64,000 nt of DNA from Streptomyces sp. M41(2017) (GCF_002078175.1 NZ_MWFK01000001.1:4278001-4342000); one strand, 5' to 3'. Positions 42,957-52,044 are shown, numbered from the stretch's first letter. A program made the numbers and translations. The notes: generated by a model from the letters alone, not told the origin.

Positions 42957-44309
42957 CTACTCCAGCGACTTGTCGACCGACGACAGCGGTACCGCGTACA
43001 GCACCCGTCGCGCCGCCGCGTCCGTGAGGGTCCACAGTTCGCCGGTCTGCGGCCAGTAGGAGAGGGCCCCGGGGCCGACACCCCAGCAGGCGTGCGACTG
43101 GTCCGCCGTGCAGATGGCCGCCTGTGCGCCGTCGCCGTTCTGCCGCCACAGCGAACCGTGCAGGCCCCCGCCGTTGTCGGACGGCCGGCCCACGTACCAC
43201 CGGGCCTCCCGCGTGCCCGCGGACCGGTGCGAGAGGACGCCGGACACGCCGGTGCCCTTCGTCGAGTAGGCCTCGACCGCGTCCACGTGTCCCTGGGCGT
43301 CGGCGAGCAGCCCCGTGCGGTACGCGGCGGTGCTGAACGGATAACGCCACACACGGGTCCGCTCCGCGCGGCCGCCCGCGGCCTCCGTGGCCACCAGGCT
43401 GGCCGGCGTGGTCGTACGGTCCAGGGAGAGCGAGCCGAAACAGGGGACCGCCCCGTCGCGGCCGCGCGTACAGGAGCCGCCGTCGGGGTCGTACGAGCCG
43501 ATGGCGGGCATCACGTACCGGTAGCCGGCGGCCGAGTAGCCGTCCCCGGTACGGCCCACGGCGGCGCCGGCCACCCCGGTGCGCAGCACGCGGTGCAGGT
43601 CGAAGACGAGGAGGCCCGCGCCGTGCGCCGCGGTGACGATCAGCTTGTCCTGGTACCAGACCATGCCGCCGAGGCCCGAGCGGACCGCCGTGAAGTCCTT
43701 GCCGCCGGAACGCGGGGCGACCAGCAGGACCCATCGGTACCGGAGTGCCTCCGGGTCGGTGGCGTCGACGAAGGCGACCTTGGCGAAGCCCTCACGCCCG
43801 GCCGCCGGGGCGGTCTCCGCGCCGTGGCGGGTCCAGCCCGCCAGGATCACCCGGCGGGTGCCCCACTGTCCGGTGACGTCGGCGTCCCCTGAGGTGGTCA
43901 CGGAGCGTGGCTGCCACTGTCCGGACCGCGCGTCCGCGCGGTCCCAGCAGTACGCGCGCGTGGCCGTCGGTTCGACGGGCAGCGCGGACCGTTCCCGGGC
44001 GGAGCAGTCGGCGGTGTTGCGCAGGGCGTGGTCGGTGTCGTCCAGGACGCCCTCGACGCCGACGTTGCCGCCCATGTTCCCGCTGAGCGTGTCGAGCGAC
44101 TCCCGGGACGTGAGGTTCTCGTGCAGGCCCAGTTGCTGGGAGGCCGAGCCGGCCCGGAGTTCGGTGAGGCCGCCCGGGCTGTTGCCGCCGGTGGCCTGCG
44201 AGGTGCTGATCAGGGTGGCGGCCGCGGTGAGCGCGAGCGCGGTTCCGGCAAGGGTGGCGCGCAGCGCCTGACCCCTTCTGCGACGACGATGCCTGCCGCG
44301 CTGCTTCAT
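42957..44309 (-). CDS. Secreted protein of unknown function
   Basis: A 450-residue exported protein. A very basic N-terminus (MKQRGRHRRRRRGQ) and a hydrophobic stretch ending near STSQA form the signal peptide. The mature part has recurring short strand motifs (VFDLHRVLRTG, WRYPFSTAAYRTG, GSLWRQNGDGAQAAI) and several W/G-rich turns, compatible with a beta-propeller. Cysteines occur in pairs (SCTRGRDGAVPC, ICTADQSHAC), consistent with disulfides outside the cell. No catalytic motif stands out. The ATG at 44309 has GGGAGG about 6 bases upstream. I do not recognise the family. Confidence 0.75.
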   Translation of the reverse strand: MKQRGRHRRRRRGQALRATLAGTALALTAAATLISTSQATGGNSPGGLTELRAGSASQQLGLHENLTSRESLDTLSGNMGGNVGVEGVLDDTDHALRNTADCSARERSALPVEPTATRAYCWDRADARSGQWQPRSVTTSGDADVTGQWGTRRVILAGWTRHGAETAPAAGREGFAKVAFVDATDPEALRYRWVLLVAPRSGGKDFTAVRSGLGGMVWYQDKLIVTAAHGAGLLVFDLHRVLRTGVAGAAVGRTGDGYSAAGYRYVMPAIGSYDPDGGSCTRGRDGAVPCFGSLSLDRTTTPASLVATEAAGGRAERTRVWRYPFSTAAYRTGLLADAQGHVDAVEAYSTKGTGVSGVLSHRSAGTREARWYVGRPSDNGGGLHGSLWRQNGDGAQAAICTADQSHACWGVGPGALSYWPQTGELWTLTDAAARRVLYAVPLSSVDKSLE

Positions 44310-44526
44310 GCGTCCTCCCGACTAGGCCAACTGCCTCCCCCGCCGAGGGCGTTGACGGAGAGACGGGTGGGGTGGCCTGTGAAGGGGATGCTACGACAGA
44401 GACCCCCGGGCCAGGACAAAGTCCACGGAAGACGCTCACTAAATACGCTCACGTCATACCCTTCGTCGGTCCTGCGGGGAGACACACGGCCTGCCCGTCC
44501 CCGCCATCCGTCCGCCCCATCCGCTC

Positions 44527-45828
44527 TCAGGACCGTCCGGGTCCGGCCGCCGACCGGGCTCCGAGCACCGCCGGAGCCGTCGAGTGCGGCAGCAGGTCCA
44601 GCGGGTCCTCGGGCAGCAGGACCTCGACCTCCAGCTCCTCGCGGAAGCGGTAGGGCCGGTGGTCGAGGAGCCCCGTGAGCCGCCGCCGGACCCGCGACAG
44701 TTCGGCCCGCACGGTGACCGTGCGGGTCGGGTCGCCGAACAGGTCCACCGCGAGCTGCGCCGCACTGCGTCCCTGCCGGTGCACGGCGAGGACGTACAGC
44801 AGCTCCGCGTGGCGGGGGCTCAGGTCCTGGGCCCAACTGCCCGCCGTGCCCGACACGGTGACACGGGGCCGCCGCGGGTCGGCGAGGTCGAGGAGGATCC
44901 GGGCGGCGCCGGCGCCCGCGTCGTCCCCGGTCCCGGTGACGCGCAGCAGCCAGCCGCCCGGCATCGGCTCGGCGACGCACGCCCCGAGCGTGGGCAGCCA
45001 GGTCCGGCCCGCGCCGAAGTCGTCCGGCAGCGGGACCCGGTCGACGGGCGGCATTCCGGTGACGGCGGCGAGCCAGCCGTGCGTGTCCACCACCATCGCC
45101 CGGCCGGACAGCCGTGACAGCAGGGGGGCGGCGACCGCCCGTAACCGTTCGATGGCCGTCAGGTGCCGGGTGCGCAGTTCACTTTCGGCCAGCCGTGACA
45201 CCGTGTCGACCAGGGCGAGCGTGGCCGGGTGGAAGGTGGTGTCCGGGCCGCTCACGTCGACGACACCGAGCAGCCGTCCGTCGCGCGGGTCGTGGACGGG
45301 AGCTGCGGCGCACGTCCACTCGTGCAGGGCGCGGACGAAGTGCTCGGCCGCGTGCACCTGCACCGGGGCGTCCACCGAGAGGGCCGTGCCGATGGCGTTG
45401 GTGCCCGTGGCGTCCTCGCTCCAGTCGGCGCCTTCGGCCAGGCAGACGGCGTCGGCGCGGCGCAGCACGCCCGCGTTGCCCTCCCGCCACAGCACCCTGC
45501 CCTCCGGGTCCGCGACCACCATGATCTGCAGGGAGGCGTCGGCGACCGCTCCGAGCCCGGCGCTGAGCGTCGGCAGCACATCGGCGAGGACGGTGGACGT
45601 CCGCCGGTGTTCGAGTTCGTCCGACGGCAACCGCACACTGTCCGTTCCCTGTTCGGGATCGACGCCCAGGCGTCTCATCCGCTGCCACGACTGGCCGATC
45701 ACCGGCCGTGGAGCGATCAGCGCGCGTCCGCCCTTGACCGACGACGTCCAGCTCCCCCGGAGAGGGGCGGACGTTTCGGACGCGTCGAGCGGTGCGAACG
45801 GGGTGGGACGGATCGATGTGGTCTTCAC
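44527..45828 (-). CDS. AcoR-like GAF-domain transcriptional regulator with TTA codon
   Basis: A cytosolic regulator of 433 residues. The N-terminus RPVIGQSWQRMRRLGVDP is the AcoR-type start. A GAF sensor domain follows (about 100-230) with DWSEDATGTNAIGTAL and AAPVHDPRDGRLLGVVDVSG. The sigma-54 AAA+ domain of classical AcoR is absent; instead the C-terminus (about 335-400) has a winged-helix-like part (LSPRHAELLYVLAVHRQGRS, then VRAELSRVRRRLTGLL). Codon 229 is TTA (45142-45144), so its translation should need the bldA tRNA. The GTG at 45828 has CGGGAG upstream. It lies downstream of the acyl-CoA dehydrogenase on the same strand behind 257 bp; its targets are unknown. Confidence 0.82.
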   Translation of the reverse strand: MKTTSIRPTPFAPLDASETSAPLRGSWTSSVKGGRALIAPRPVIGQSWQRMRRLGVDPEQGTDSVRLPSDELEHRRTSTVLADVLPTLSAGLGAVADASLQIMVVADPEGRVLWREGNAGVLRRADAVCLAEGADWSEDATGTNAIGTALSVDAPVQVHAAEHFVRALHEWTCAAAPVHDPRDGRLLGVVDVSGPDTTFHPATLALVDTVSRLAESELRTRHLTAIERLRAVAAPLLSRLSGRAMVVDTHGWLAAVTGMPPVDRVPLPDDFGAGRTWLPTLGACVAEPMPGGWLLRVTGTGDDAGAGAARILLDLADPRRPRVTVSGTAGSWAQDLSPRHAELLYVLAVHRQGRSAAQLAVDLFGDPTRTVTVRAELSRVRRRLTGLLDHRPYRFREELEVEVLLPEDPLDLLPHSTAPAVLGARSAAGPGRS

Positions 45829-46037
45829 TGGGCACTCCCGGAACGAGGACCGCGGACGAGCCACGACGCCGCCGTCCTCCCACATCGTGCCTGCTCTGGG
45901 CCCGGTCCGCGCGCACTTCGCACAAGGTGCACAAAGGAATGCAACGGTCTGCAACTCTCGCCAACGGTCACAAGGTTCCCTGAAACTGACAGCGACGCCG
46001 CCTGAGCGGCGTCCGAGCTCCTGAACGGGGCCAAGCC

Positions 46038-46071
46038 GGGGGTGGTGCCGTGTCGGCGCAGCACCACCCCC
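46038..46071 (-). terminator. Terminator after acyl-CoA dehydrogenase
   Basis: A perfect 11-bp inverted repeat, GGGGGTGGTGC and its complement, with a 12-base loop, 15 bases beyond the stop at 46086. It separates the dehydrogenase from the GAF regulator gene. Confidence 0.85.
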
Positions 46072-46085
46072 GCGCCGGGACCCCG

Positions 46086-47720
46086 TCAGGCCACCGGCCG
46101 GGCCCGCTCCACCACCGTGGCCAGATCCAGACTGTGCGGCAGCGTGCCGAACGCGGAACCCCAGTCCCCGCCCAGCCGTGACGCGCAGAACGCGTCCGCG
46201 ACCTCCGGCGGTGCGTACCGGACCAGCAGCGACCCCTGCAGCACCGTCGCGATCCGCTCGACCAGCCGGCGGGCCCGGCCCTCGATGCCGTCCAGGTCGG
46301 CGAGTTCGGCCAGCAGGTTCTTGATGGCGCCGTCCAGCCGGTGGTCGGCACCGCGCGCCTGTCCCACCTCCCGCAGATAGGCGTCCAGCGCGTCCGGCTC
46401 CCGCTGCAGCGCGCGCAGCACGTCCAGCGCCTGCACATTGCCCGCTCCCTCCCAGACGGAGTTGAGAGGGGACTCGCGCAACAGCCTCGGCATGCCCGAC
46501 TCCTCGACGTAGCCGTTGCCGCCCAGACACTCCAGGGCCTCCGCCGCGACCGGCGTACACCGCTTGGTCACCCAGTACTTGGCGGCCGGCACGGCGAGCC
46601 GCAGGAAGGCCCGCTCCTGCTCGCTGTCGTCGTCGTAGGCCGCGGCCAGCCGCATCGCCAGCGTGGTGGCCGCCTCCGACTCCAGCGCCAGGTCCGCGAG
46701 GACGTTGCGCATCAGCGGCTTGTCGACGAGCCGGCCGCCGAACGCCTCGCGGTACGTGCAGTGGTGCACCGCCTGCGCGACGGCCTGCCGCATCAGCGCG
46801 GCCGACCCGAGCACACAGTCCAGCCGGGTCGCCGCGACCATCTCGATGATGGTCCGCACCCCGCGGCCCTCCTCGCCCACCCGGCGCGCCCAGGTCCCGT
46901 CGAACTCGACCTCGCTCGACGCGTTGGAACGGTTGCCGAGCTTGTCCTTCAGCCGCTGGATGCGGAAGACGTTGCGGGTGTCGTCCTCCAGGACGCGCGG
47001 CACCAGGAAGCAGGTCAGGCCGCCCGGCGCCTGAGCCAGCACGAGGAAGCCGTCCGACATCGGCGCCGAACAGAACCACTTGTGTCCGGTCAGCCCGTAC
47101 GTCCCCTCCTCGGCGAGCGGACGCGCCTCGGTCGTGTTGGCCCGTACGTCGCTGCCGCCCTGCTTCTCGGTCATGCCCATACCGAAGATCACGCCGGGCT
47201 TCCGGGAGGCGGGCCGCAGCTCCTGGTCGTAGATCGTGGACGTCAGCCGCGGCTCCCACTCGGCGGCGAGCGCCGGATCGGTGCGCAGCGCGGGCACGGC
47301 CGCGTGGGTCATCGACAGCGGGCAGCCGTTGCCCGCCTCGGCCTGGGCCCAGACGACGAAGCCCGCCGCGCGCCGCAGGTGTCCCCCGGGCCGGTTCCAC
47401 GCGGAGGTGAGCCCCGCCGACACGCCCTTGCCGAGGAGGCGGTGCCACGCCGGGTGGAAGTCGACCTGGTCGATCCGGTTGCCGTAGCGGTCGTGAGTGC
47501 GCAGCTTGGGCGGGTTCTCGTTGGCCAGCGCACCCCACTCCTGCACCTGGGCGGAACCGGAGGACCGGCCGAGCGCGGACAGTTCGTCGTGGGCCTCGTC
47601 GAGAAGCCCTGGATCGAGGTGCCGGTCGACCGCCTCGGTGAGGGCCCGGTCGGCGGCGAATACGTCATATCCGACCAGGGGCGGAGCCTGGTTGGTCACG
47701 GTGTGGGTGCTGGCTGCCAT
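46086..47720 (-). CDS. AidB-like acyl-CoA dehydrogenase
   Basis: A cytosolic flavoprotein of 544 residues, longer than standard acyl-CoA dehydrogenases (about 380), as in the AidB/isovaleryl-type branch. GMGMTEKQGGSDVRANTT is the FAD- and substrate-binding signature. The region with the family's catalytic Glu is LNSVWEGAGNVQALDVLRAL, and EALECLGGNGYVEESGMPRL is the typical C-terminal motif. E. coli AidB is induced by alkylation; others oxidise acyl-CoAs, so the substrate is open. The ATG at 47720 follows TACCGT by six bases with no ribosome site, a leaderless start. It is divergent from the YihY gene, with 17 bases between the two start codons. Confidence 0.93.
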   Translation of the reverse strand: MAASTHTVTNQAPPLVGYDVFAADRALTEAVDRHLDPGLLDEAHDELSALGRSSGSAQVQEWGALANENPPKLRTHDRYGNRIDQVDFHPAWHRLLGKGVSAGLTSAWNRPGGHLRRAAGFVVWAQAEAGNGCPLSMTHAAVPALRTDPALAAEWEPRLTSTIYDQELRPASRKPGVIFGMGMTEKQGGSDVRANTTEARPLAEEGTYGLTGHKWFCSAPMSDGFLVLAQAPGGLTCFLVPRVLEDDTRNVFRIQRLKDKLGNRSNASSEVEFDGTWARRVGEEGRGVRTIIEMVAATRLDCVLGSAALMRQAVAQAVHHCTYREAFGGRLVDKPLMRNVLADLALESEAATTLAMRLAAAYDDDSEQERAFLRLAVPAAKYWVTKRCTPVAAEALECLGGNGYVEESGMPRLLRESPLNSVWEGAGNVQALDVLRALQREPDALDAYLREVGQARGADHRLDGAIKNLLAELADLDGIEGRARRLVERIATVLQGSLLVRYAPPEVADAFCASRLGGDWGSAFGTLPHSLDLATVVERARPVA

Positions 47721-47725
47721 ACGGA

Positions 47726-47732
47726 TACGGTA
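47726..47732. promoter_or_regulatory. Shared -10 box of two divergent leaderless genes
   Basis: TACGGTA reads TACGGT forward (47726-47731) and TACCGT in reverse (47727-47732). Six bases on either side lie the GTG at 47738 (plus) and the ATG at 47720 (minus). Both fit TANNNT-N6-start, so the two -10 boxes overlap almost completely. No good -35 boxes are visible; they would lie in the opposite gene. Confidence 0.6.
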
Positions 47733-47737
47733 AGGAC

Positions 47738-48925
47738 GTGCACCAGGCAAAAGAAACACCTGAACGGCCCCGCCCGGGCCGCTTCCACCGCGCACGCGCG
47801 CTGTACCGGAACGTTTCGAAGCGCAGGACCGCCTGGCTGCTGCTCAAGGACACCGTCAACTCGTGCATGGAGTACCGGATCCTGGGACTGGCGGCCGAGG
47901 CCGCCTTCTTCACGCTCCTGTCCGTGCCTCCGCTGCTGCTCAGCATGATCGGGCTGCTCGGTTACGTGGACGACTGGACCGGCGCCGACACCATCGCCAG
48001 CCTGGAGTCCAACCTGCTGGAGGCGTCCCGCACCGTCCTCACCGAGAAGGGCGTGCACCAGATCGCCGAGCCGATCCTGCACGACGTGATGAAGGGCGGC
48101 CGGCCCGACATCATCTCGCTCGGCTTCCTGTTCGCCCTGTGGTCGGGCTCGCGCGCGGTCAACGTCTTCATCGACACCATCACCGTGATGTACGGCCTCG
48201 ACGGCACCCGCGGGATCGTGAAGACCCGTGTCATGTCGTTCCTGCTGTTCATCGTGGCGCTGCTGATCGGCTCGGTCGCCCTGCCGCTGATGGTGGCGGG
48301 ACCGGACGCCGTGGTGAACTTCGTGCCCTGGTCGACGACCGTCGTGCAGGTCCTGTACTGGCCCGTCGTCATCGTGCTGTCGGTCGTCTTCCTGACCACG
48401 CTCTACCACGTGTCCGTGCCCGTCCGTTCACCGTGGGTGGAGGACGTGCCGGGCGCCCTGGTCGCCCTCGCCATGTGGGTGCTCGGCAGTTTCCTGCTCC
48501 GCATCTATCTCACCAACACCGTCGAGGGCCCCACCATCTACGGCTCGCTCGCCGCGCCGGTCGCCGTCCTGCTGTGGATCGGTGTGTCCGCGTTCGCCGT
48601 CCTCGTCGGCGCCGCGGTGAACGCCGCGATCGACCGGGTCTGGCCGGCCGCCGCCACGGCCGCGGCCCGCGCCGCCAACGAGCGGATGCGCGAGGCCCAG
48701 GCAGCCGAGTACGTGGCCCGCGTCGCCGCGACCCGCTCGTACGACTCCGACTACGACGCCGATCCCGACGACCCCGACATGCCCTCCGAGTTCCCGGAGC
48801 GCTGGTCGCGCTTCCTGCCCCCGGAGGACGTCACCTCCCGCCTGCGCACCCACATCAGGAACACCCAGCACGGCCACCGCCCCGAGAAGGACGGCGAGGA
48901 GCACCCCCCGCACGACACCCCCTGA
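47738..48925 (+). CDS. YihY/BrkB family membrane protein
   Basis: A 395-residue inner-membrane protein of the YihY/BrkB (formerly RNase BN) family with about six helices between residues 45 and 300. The family stretches are RILGLAAEAAFFTLLSVPPL, LFALWSGSRAVNVFI, and TIYGSLAAPVAVLLWIG. A long hydrophilic, acidic C-terminal tail (about 305-395) with ATRSYDSDYDADPDDPDMPS lies in the cytosol. The GTG at 47738 is six bases after TACGGT and has no ribosome site. The molecular role of the family is not settled; the E. coli member is not the RNase it was once named for. Confidence 0.9.
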   Translation: MHQAKETPERPRPGRFHRARALYRNVSKRRTAWLLLKDTVNSCMEYRILGLAAEAAFFTLLSVPPLLLSMIGLLGYVDDWTGADTIASLESNLLEASRTVLTEKGVHQIAEPILHDVMKGGRPDIISLGFLFALWSGSRAVNVFIDTITVMYGLDGTRGIVKTRVMSFLLFIVALLIGSVALPLMVAGPDAVVNFVPWSTTVVQVLYWPVVIVLSVVFLTTLYHVSVPVRSPWVEDVPGALVALAMWVLGSFLLRIYLTNTVEGPTIYGSLAAPVAVLLWIGVSAFAVLVGAAVNAAIDRVWPAAATAAARAANERMREAQAAEYVARVAATRSYDSDYDADPDDPDMPSEFPERWSRFLPPEDVTSRLRTHIRNTQHGHRPEKDGEEHPPHDTP

Positions 48926-48946
48926 CCCGCACGTCCCTCGCGTCCG

Positions 48947-49780
48947 TCAGGCCTTCCACACCCCCGCCGCGGCGGCCTCCCGCGCGAACTCCGTGAAGTC
49001 CCGCGGCGCCCGCCCGAGGATCTCCGGGACACCGTCCGACAGATGCGCGTTCCGCCCGTCGAGCAGGCTTCCGAACAGCTCGACGAGGAACGTGACCTCC
49101 TCGGCGGGCACCCCGGACCCCGCGAGGACCTCGCCGTACTCCCGTGCCGACACCGGGGTGTACGTCATCGCCTCGCCGGTGGCCGCGGAGACCTCCGCGA
49201 CCGCCTCCCGGAACGTCAGCAGCCGCGGCCCCGACACCTCCACCTCCCGCCCGGTGCACCGCCCGCCGCCGGTCAGCACCGCCACCACCACGTCCGCGAT
49301 GTCCCGGACGTCCACGAACGGCTCCCGCACCTCACCGGCCGGGAAGACCAGCTCTCCGTGGCGCAGCCCCTCCACCAGCGGACCCTCGCTGAAGTTCTGC
49401 GCGAACCACGCAGCCCGTACGACCGTCCAGTCCGCGCCGGACGACCTGAGCGAATCCTCCGTCGCCAGGGCCTGCTCCTCGCCCCGCGACGACAGCAGCA
49501 CCAGCCGCCGCACACCGAGCCCCACCGCCTCCCGGGCCAGGGCGCCGACCGCCTCCGTGGCGGCGGGCGAGCCCACGTCGGTGGGATGTACGAGGTACGC
49601 CGCGCCGGCGCCCGCGAGCGCCCCCGCCCAGGTCGACGGCTCGTCCCAGTCGAAGCCCGTCGCGCGCGACCCGGGCCGGACCGCCAGTCCGGCCGCCCGC
49701 GCGGCCGCCGCGACCCGGCTCCCGGTCCGTCCCGTCGCGCCTGTCACCAACACCGTCATGTTCCGCGTGTTCTCCGTCAT
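48947..49780 (-). CDS. NmrA-type NAD(P)-binding protein
   Basis: A cytosolic Rossmann-fold protein of 277 residues resembling NmrA/SDR5-type quinone reductases and redox sensors. The dinucleotide loop is GATGRTGSRVAAAAR. GVRRLVLLSSRGEEQA and DWTVVRAAWFAQNFSEG match family positions where the classical SDR Tyr-Lys pair is lost. The ATG at 49780 and another at 49759 are both in frame; the first is the longer. It is divergent from the AraC regulator gene across 103 bp, so that regulator is a good candidate to control it. It may be an oxidoreductase or a redox-state sensor. Confidence 0.85.
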   Translation of the reverse strand: MTENTRNMTVLVTGATGRTGSRVAAAARAAGLAVRPGSRATGFDWDEPSTWAGALAGAGAAYLVHPTDVGSPAATEAVGALAREAVGLGVRRLVLLSSRGEEQALATEDSLRSSGADWTVVRAAWFAQNFSEGPLVEGLRHGELVFPAGEVREPFVDVRDIADVVVAVLTGGGRCTGREVEVSGPRLLTFREAVAEVSAATGEAMTYTPVSAREYGEVLAGSGVPAEEVTFLVELFGSLLDGRNAHLSDGVPEILGRAPRDFTEFAREAAAAGVWKA

Positions 49781-49883
49781 GTCTTCGAGTCAACTGCCGT
49801 GCCGGGCACGGAACCATCGCCGAGCGGCTCGTCCCCATAAGCGGACGTCCACGGCGTCCACCCGGCCGGTCTACGCTGGCGCC

Positions 49884-50855
49884 ATGGACGCTCGCCCGGG
49901 CTCGGACCCGCTGACGCGGGGGGACCCCCTTGCCGGCCTGCTGGAGGGTCCCCGCGCGCGGGGCGCCTTCATGATCCGCGCGTGCTTCGACCCGCCCTGG
50001 TCGCTCCGCGTCGAGGACCGCGCCCCGCTGACGATCATGCTCGTGGTGCGCGGTGACGCCTGGGTCGTACCGGACCGCGGCGACCGCGTCCGACTGCGGG
50101 CCGGTGACCTCGCCATCGCGCGCGGCCCCGACCCGTACGTCTGCGCCGACGACCCCGACACCCCCACGCAGGCCGTGATCCTGCCGGGCGGCGCGTGCTC
50201 CTACCCCGACGGGCGCTCGCTGAGCGGCCACTGGGACCTCGGGGTGCGCACCTGGGGCGACCGGCTCGACGGCTCCACGGTGCTGCTCATCGGCACCTAC
50301 CTGATGCGGGGCGAGGTCGACGGCCGGCTGCTGGACGCCCTGCCGCCGCTGCTGTCGCTCACCTCCGACGTGTGGGAGTGCCCGCTCACCTCGATCCTCG
50401 CGGACGAGATGGTGCGCGACGAACCCGGTCAGGAGGTCGTCCTCGACCGGCTGCTCGACCTGCTGATGATCGCCGCCCTGCGGGCCTGGTTCTCCCGCCC
50501 CGAGGCCGCGACGCCCGCCTGGTACCGGGCCCTCGCCGACCCCGTCGTCGGCCGCGTCCTGCGGCTCGTGCGGGACGATCCCGCACACCCGTGGACGGTC
50601 GCGACGCTCGCCGCCAAGGCCGGTGTCTCGCGGGCCGCCCTGGCCAGGCGCTTCAGCGACCTCGTGGGGGAGCCCCCGATGACGTACCTGACCGGCCGGC
50701 GGCTCGCGCTGGCCGCCGACCGGCTCCGCGAGAGCGACGACACCCTGGAGACCATCGCCCGCCACGTCGGCTACGGCAGCGCCTTCGCCCTCTCCAGCGC
50801 CTTCAAGCGGGTGTACGGGGTCAGCCCGCAGGAACACCGGACGGGTGCGGCGTAG
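49884..50855 (+). CDS. AraC-family regulator with cupin domain
   Basis: A cytosolic transcription factor of 323 residues. The N-terminal half is an AraC-type cupin (LTIMLVVRGDAWVV, VRLRAGDLAIARGPDPYV). The C-terminal double helix-turn-helix runs from about 225 to 320 with TVATLAAKAGVSRAALARRF and DTLETIARHVGYGSAFALSS. The ATG at 49884 is six bases after TACGCT and lacks a ribosome site, so leaderless. Its divergent neighbour, the NmrA-type gene, is the likely target; this arrangement is common for this regulator type. The ligand is not known. Confidence 0.92.
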   Translation: MDARPGSDPLTRGDPLAGLLEGPRARGAFMIRACFDPPWSLRVEDRAPLTIMLVVRGDAWVVPDRGDRVRLRAGDLAIARGPDPYVCADDPDTPTQAVILPGGACSYPDGRSLSGHWDLGVRTWGDRLDGSTVLLIGTYLMRGEVDGRLLDALPPLLSLTSDVWECPLTSILADEMVRDEPGQEVVLDRLLDLLMIAALRAWFSRPEAATPAWYRALADPVVGRVLRLVRDDPAHPWTVATLAAKAGVSRAALARRFSDLVGEPPMTYLTGRRLALAADRLRESDDTLETIARHVGYGSAFALSSAFKRVYGVSPQEHRTGAA

Positions 50856-50865
50856 CCTGGCCACC

Positions 50866-51621
50866 ATGTACGCGGAACGGGCGTCCAGGCTGCCCGGCGC
50901 GGTCGTGTGGAGCCGCGTCCCGGGCCCGCCCGCGCCCGGCGCGGACAACCGGAGCGCGGCATCGGGCGGCGGCCCGGGTGAGCCGCCCGCCACGCCCGTC
51001 GCGGCCGTTCTGCCGGACGGCTGCATGGACCTGCTGTGGACCGAGGGCCGCCTGCTGGTGGCCGGCCCCGACACAGGCCCCTACGTCCCGGACGAGGTGT
51101 CCTCCGGCGGCGGCTGGGCGGGCGTCCGCTTCTTCCCGGGCACGGCGCCCACCTACCTGGGCGTCCCGGCGGACGAACTCCGCGACCGGCGCGTCGAGTT
51201 GACCGACCTGTGGGCCGCTTCCGAGGTACGCCGCCTCGCCGCGCGGATCGACGCCGCCGACGACCCCGTGACCGCGCTCGAAGACGTCGCCCTGCGCCGG
51301 GCGGCCGACACCGAGCAGCCCGATCCGGTGCTCCTGGACGTCGTGGCCGCCCTGGACGCGGGGCGCCCGGTCGCCCGGACGGCGGATGAACTGGGCCTGG
51401 GCGCACGGCAGTTGCACCGGCGCTCCCTCAGGGCCTTCGGGTACGGACCCAAGACCCTGGCCCGCGTCCTGCGTCTGCAACGCGCCCTCGCCCTGGCCCG
51501 CGACGGCGTGCCCTTCGCGGAGACGGCGCTCCGAGCCGGATTCGCCGACCAGGCCCATCTGGCGCGCGACGTGCGGGAGCTGGCGGGCGCGACGCTCGGT
51601 GAACTGGTCGCCCGCCGATAG
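50866..51621 (+). CDS. AraC-type helix-turn-helix protein with DUF6597-like N-terminus
   Basis: A 251-residue cytosolic regulator. The N-terminal domain carries VAAVLPDGCMDLLWTEGRLL and AGVRFFPGTAPTYLGVPADE, the pattern of the ligand-binding domain called DUF6597 in AraC-like proteins. The C-terminus (about 160-250) is an AraC-type HTH with RTADELGLGARQLHRRSLRA and PFAETALRAGFADQAHLARD. It starts 10 bases after the preceding AraC gene; a possible -10 box TAGCCT overlaps that gene's TAG stop and is followed, after seven bases, by the ATG. It is convergent with the VOC-protein gene. Targets are unknown. Confidence 0.88.
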   Translation: MYAERASRLPGAVVWSRVPGPPAPGADNRSAASGGGPGEPPATPVAAVLPDGCMDLLWTEGRLLVAGPDTGPYVPDEVSSGGGWAGVRFFPGTAPTYLGVPADELRDRRVELTDLWAASEVRRLAARIDAADDPVTALEDVALRRAADTEQPDPVLLDVVAALDAGRPVARTADELGLGARQLHRRSLRAFGYGPKTLARVLRLQRALALARDGVPFAETALRAGFADQAHLARDVRELAGATLGELVARR

Positions 51622-51630
51622 CCGCCCGTA

Positions 51631-52044
51631 CTACTGGGCGGCCGCCCCGCCGCCGGGCAGCGGAGCGAACAGGTCCACGCCGTTGCCGTCCGGGTCGTGC
51701 ACGACGGCGTACCGCATGCCCCAGAAGGCGTCCCAGGGCTTCAGCTCGCCGTGATGCCCGGCTCCGACCAGCGCCTCGTACACCGAGTCGACCTCGGCCG
51801 GGTCGTCGCAGCGGAAGGCGAGGGACGTCCGGCCGCCGCCGGACGGGGGCCGCCACCCCGGGTGGAAGGACCGCACGGTCTCCTCCGTGTCCAGGGCGAG
51901 ACGCAGTCCGCCGGGCAGCGCGGCCTCGACGTGCGGCTCGGCCTCGGCACCCGCGGGGAAGTCGAGCCCGAGACGGCGGTAGAAGGCGAGAGAGGCGGCC
52001 ATGTCGGAGACGACGAGGCCGATCACATGGAATCGAGGAGTCAT
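51631..52044 (-). CDS. VOC superfamily (glyoxalase-like) protein
   Basis: A 137-residue cytosolic protein with two beta-alpha-beta-beta-beta modules. The first begins FHVIGLVVSDMAASLAFYRR; the second ends YAVVHDPDGNGVDLFAPLP, the usual C-terminal signature. Members include glyoxalase I, bleomycin-binding proteins and dioxygenases. The residues that would hold the metal are not all clear here, so a binding role is as likely as catalysis. The ATG at 52044 is six bases after TACCGT without a ribosome site, so leaderless. It is divergent from the ThuA-like gene, 100 bases away. Confidence 0.88.
   Translation of the reverse strand: MTPRFHVIGLVVSDMAASLAFYRRLGLDFPAGAEAEPHVEAALPGGLRLALDTEETVRSFHPGWRPPSGGGRTSLAFRCDDPAEVDSVYEALVGAGHHGELKPWDAFWGMRYAVVHDPDGNGVDLFAPLPGGGAAAQ

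Noticed and set aside
44527..47538. A single 1,003-codon minus-strand frame
   Set aside because: Only the last 433 codons (the GAF regulator) are a gene. The upstream part runs in a different frame from the acyl-CoA dehydrogenase that occupies the same DNA.
47951..47980. TTA triplets in YihY, PDZ, treZ, cysH and the secreted-protein gene
   Set aside because: They are out of frame (GGT TAC, GGC TAT TAC or CGT TAT), so they are not leucine codons.
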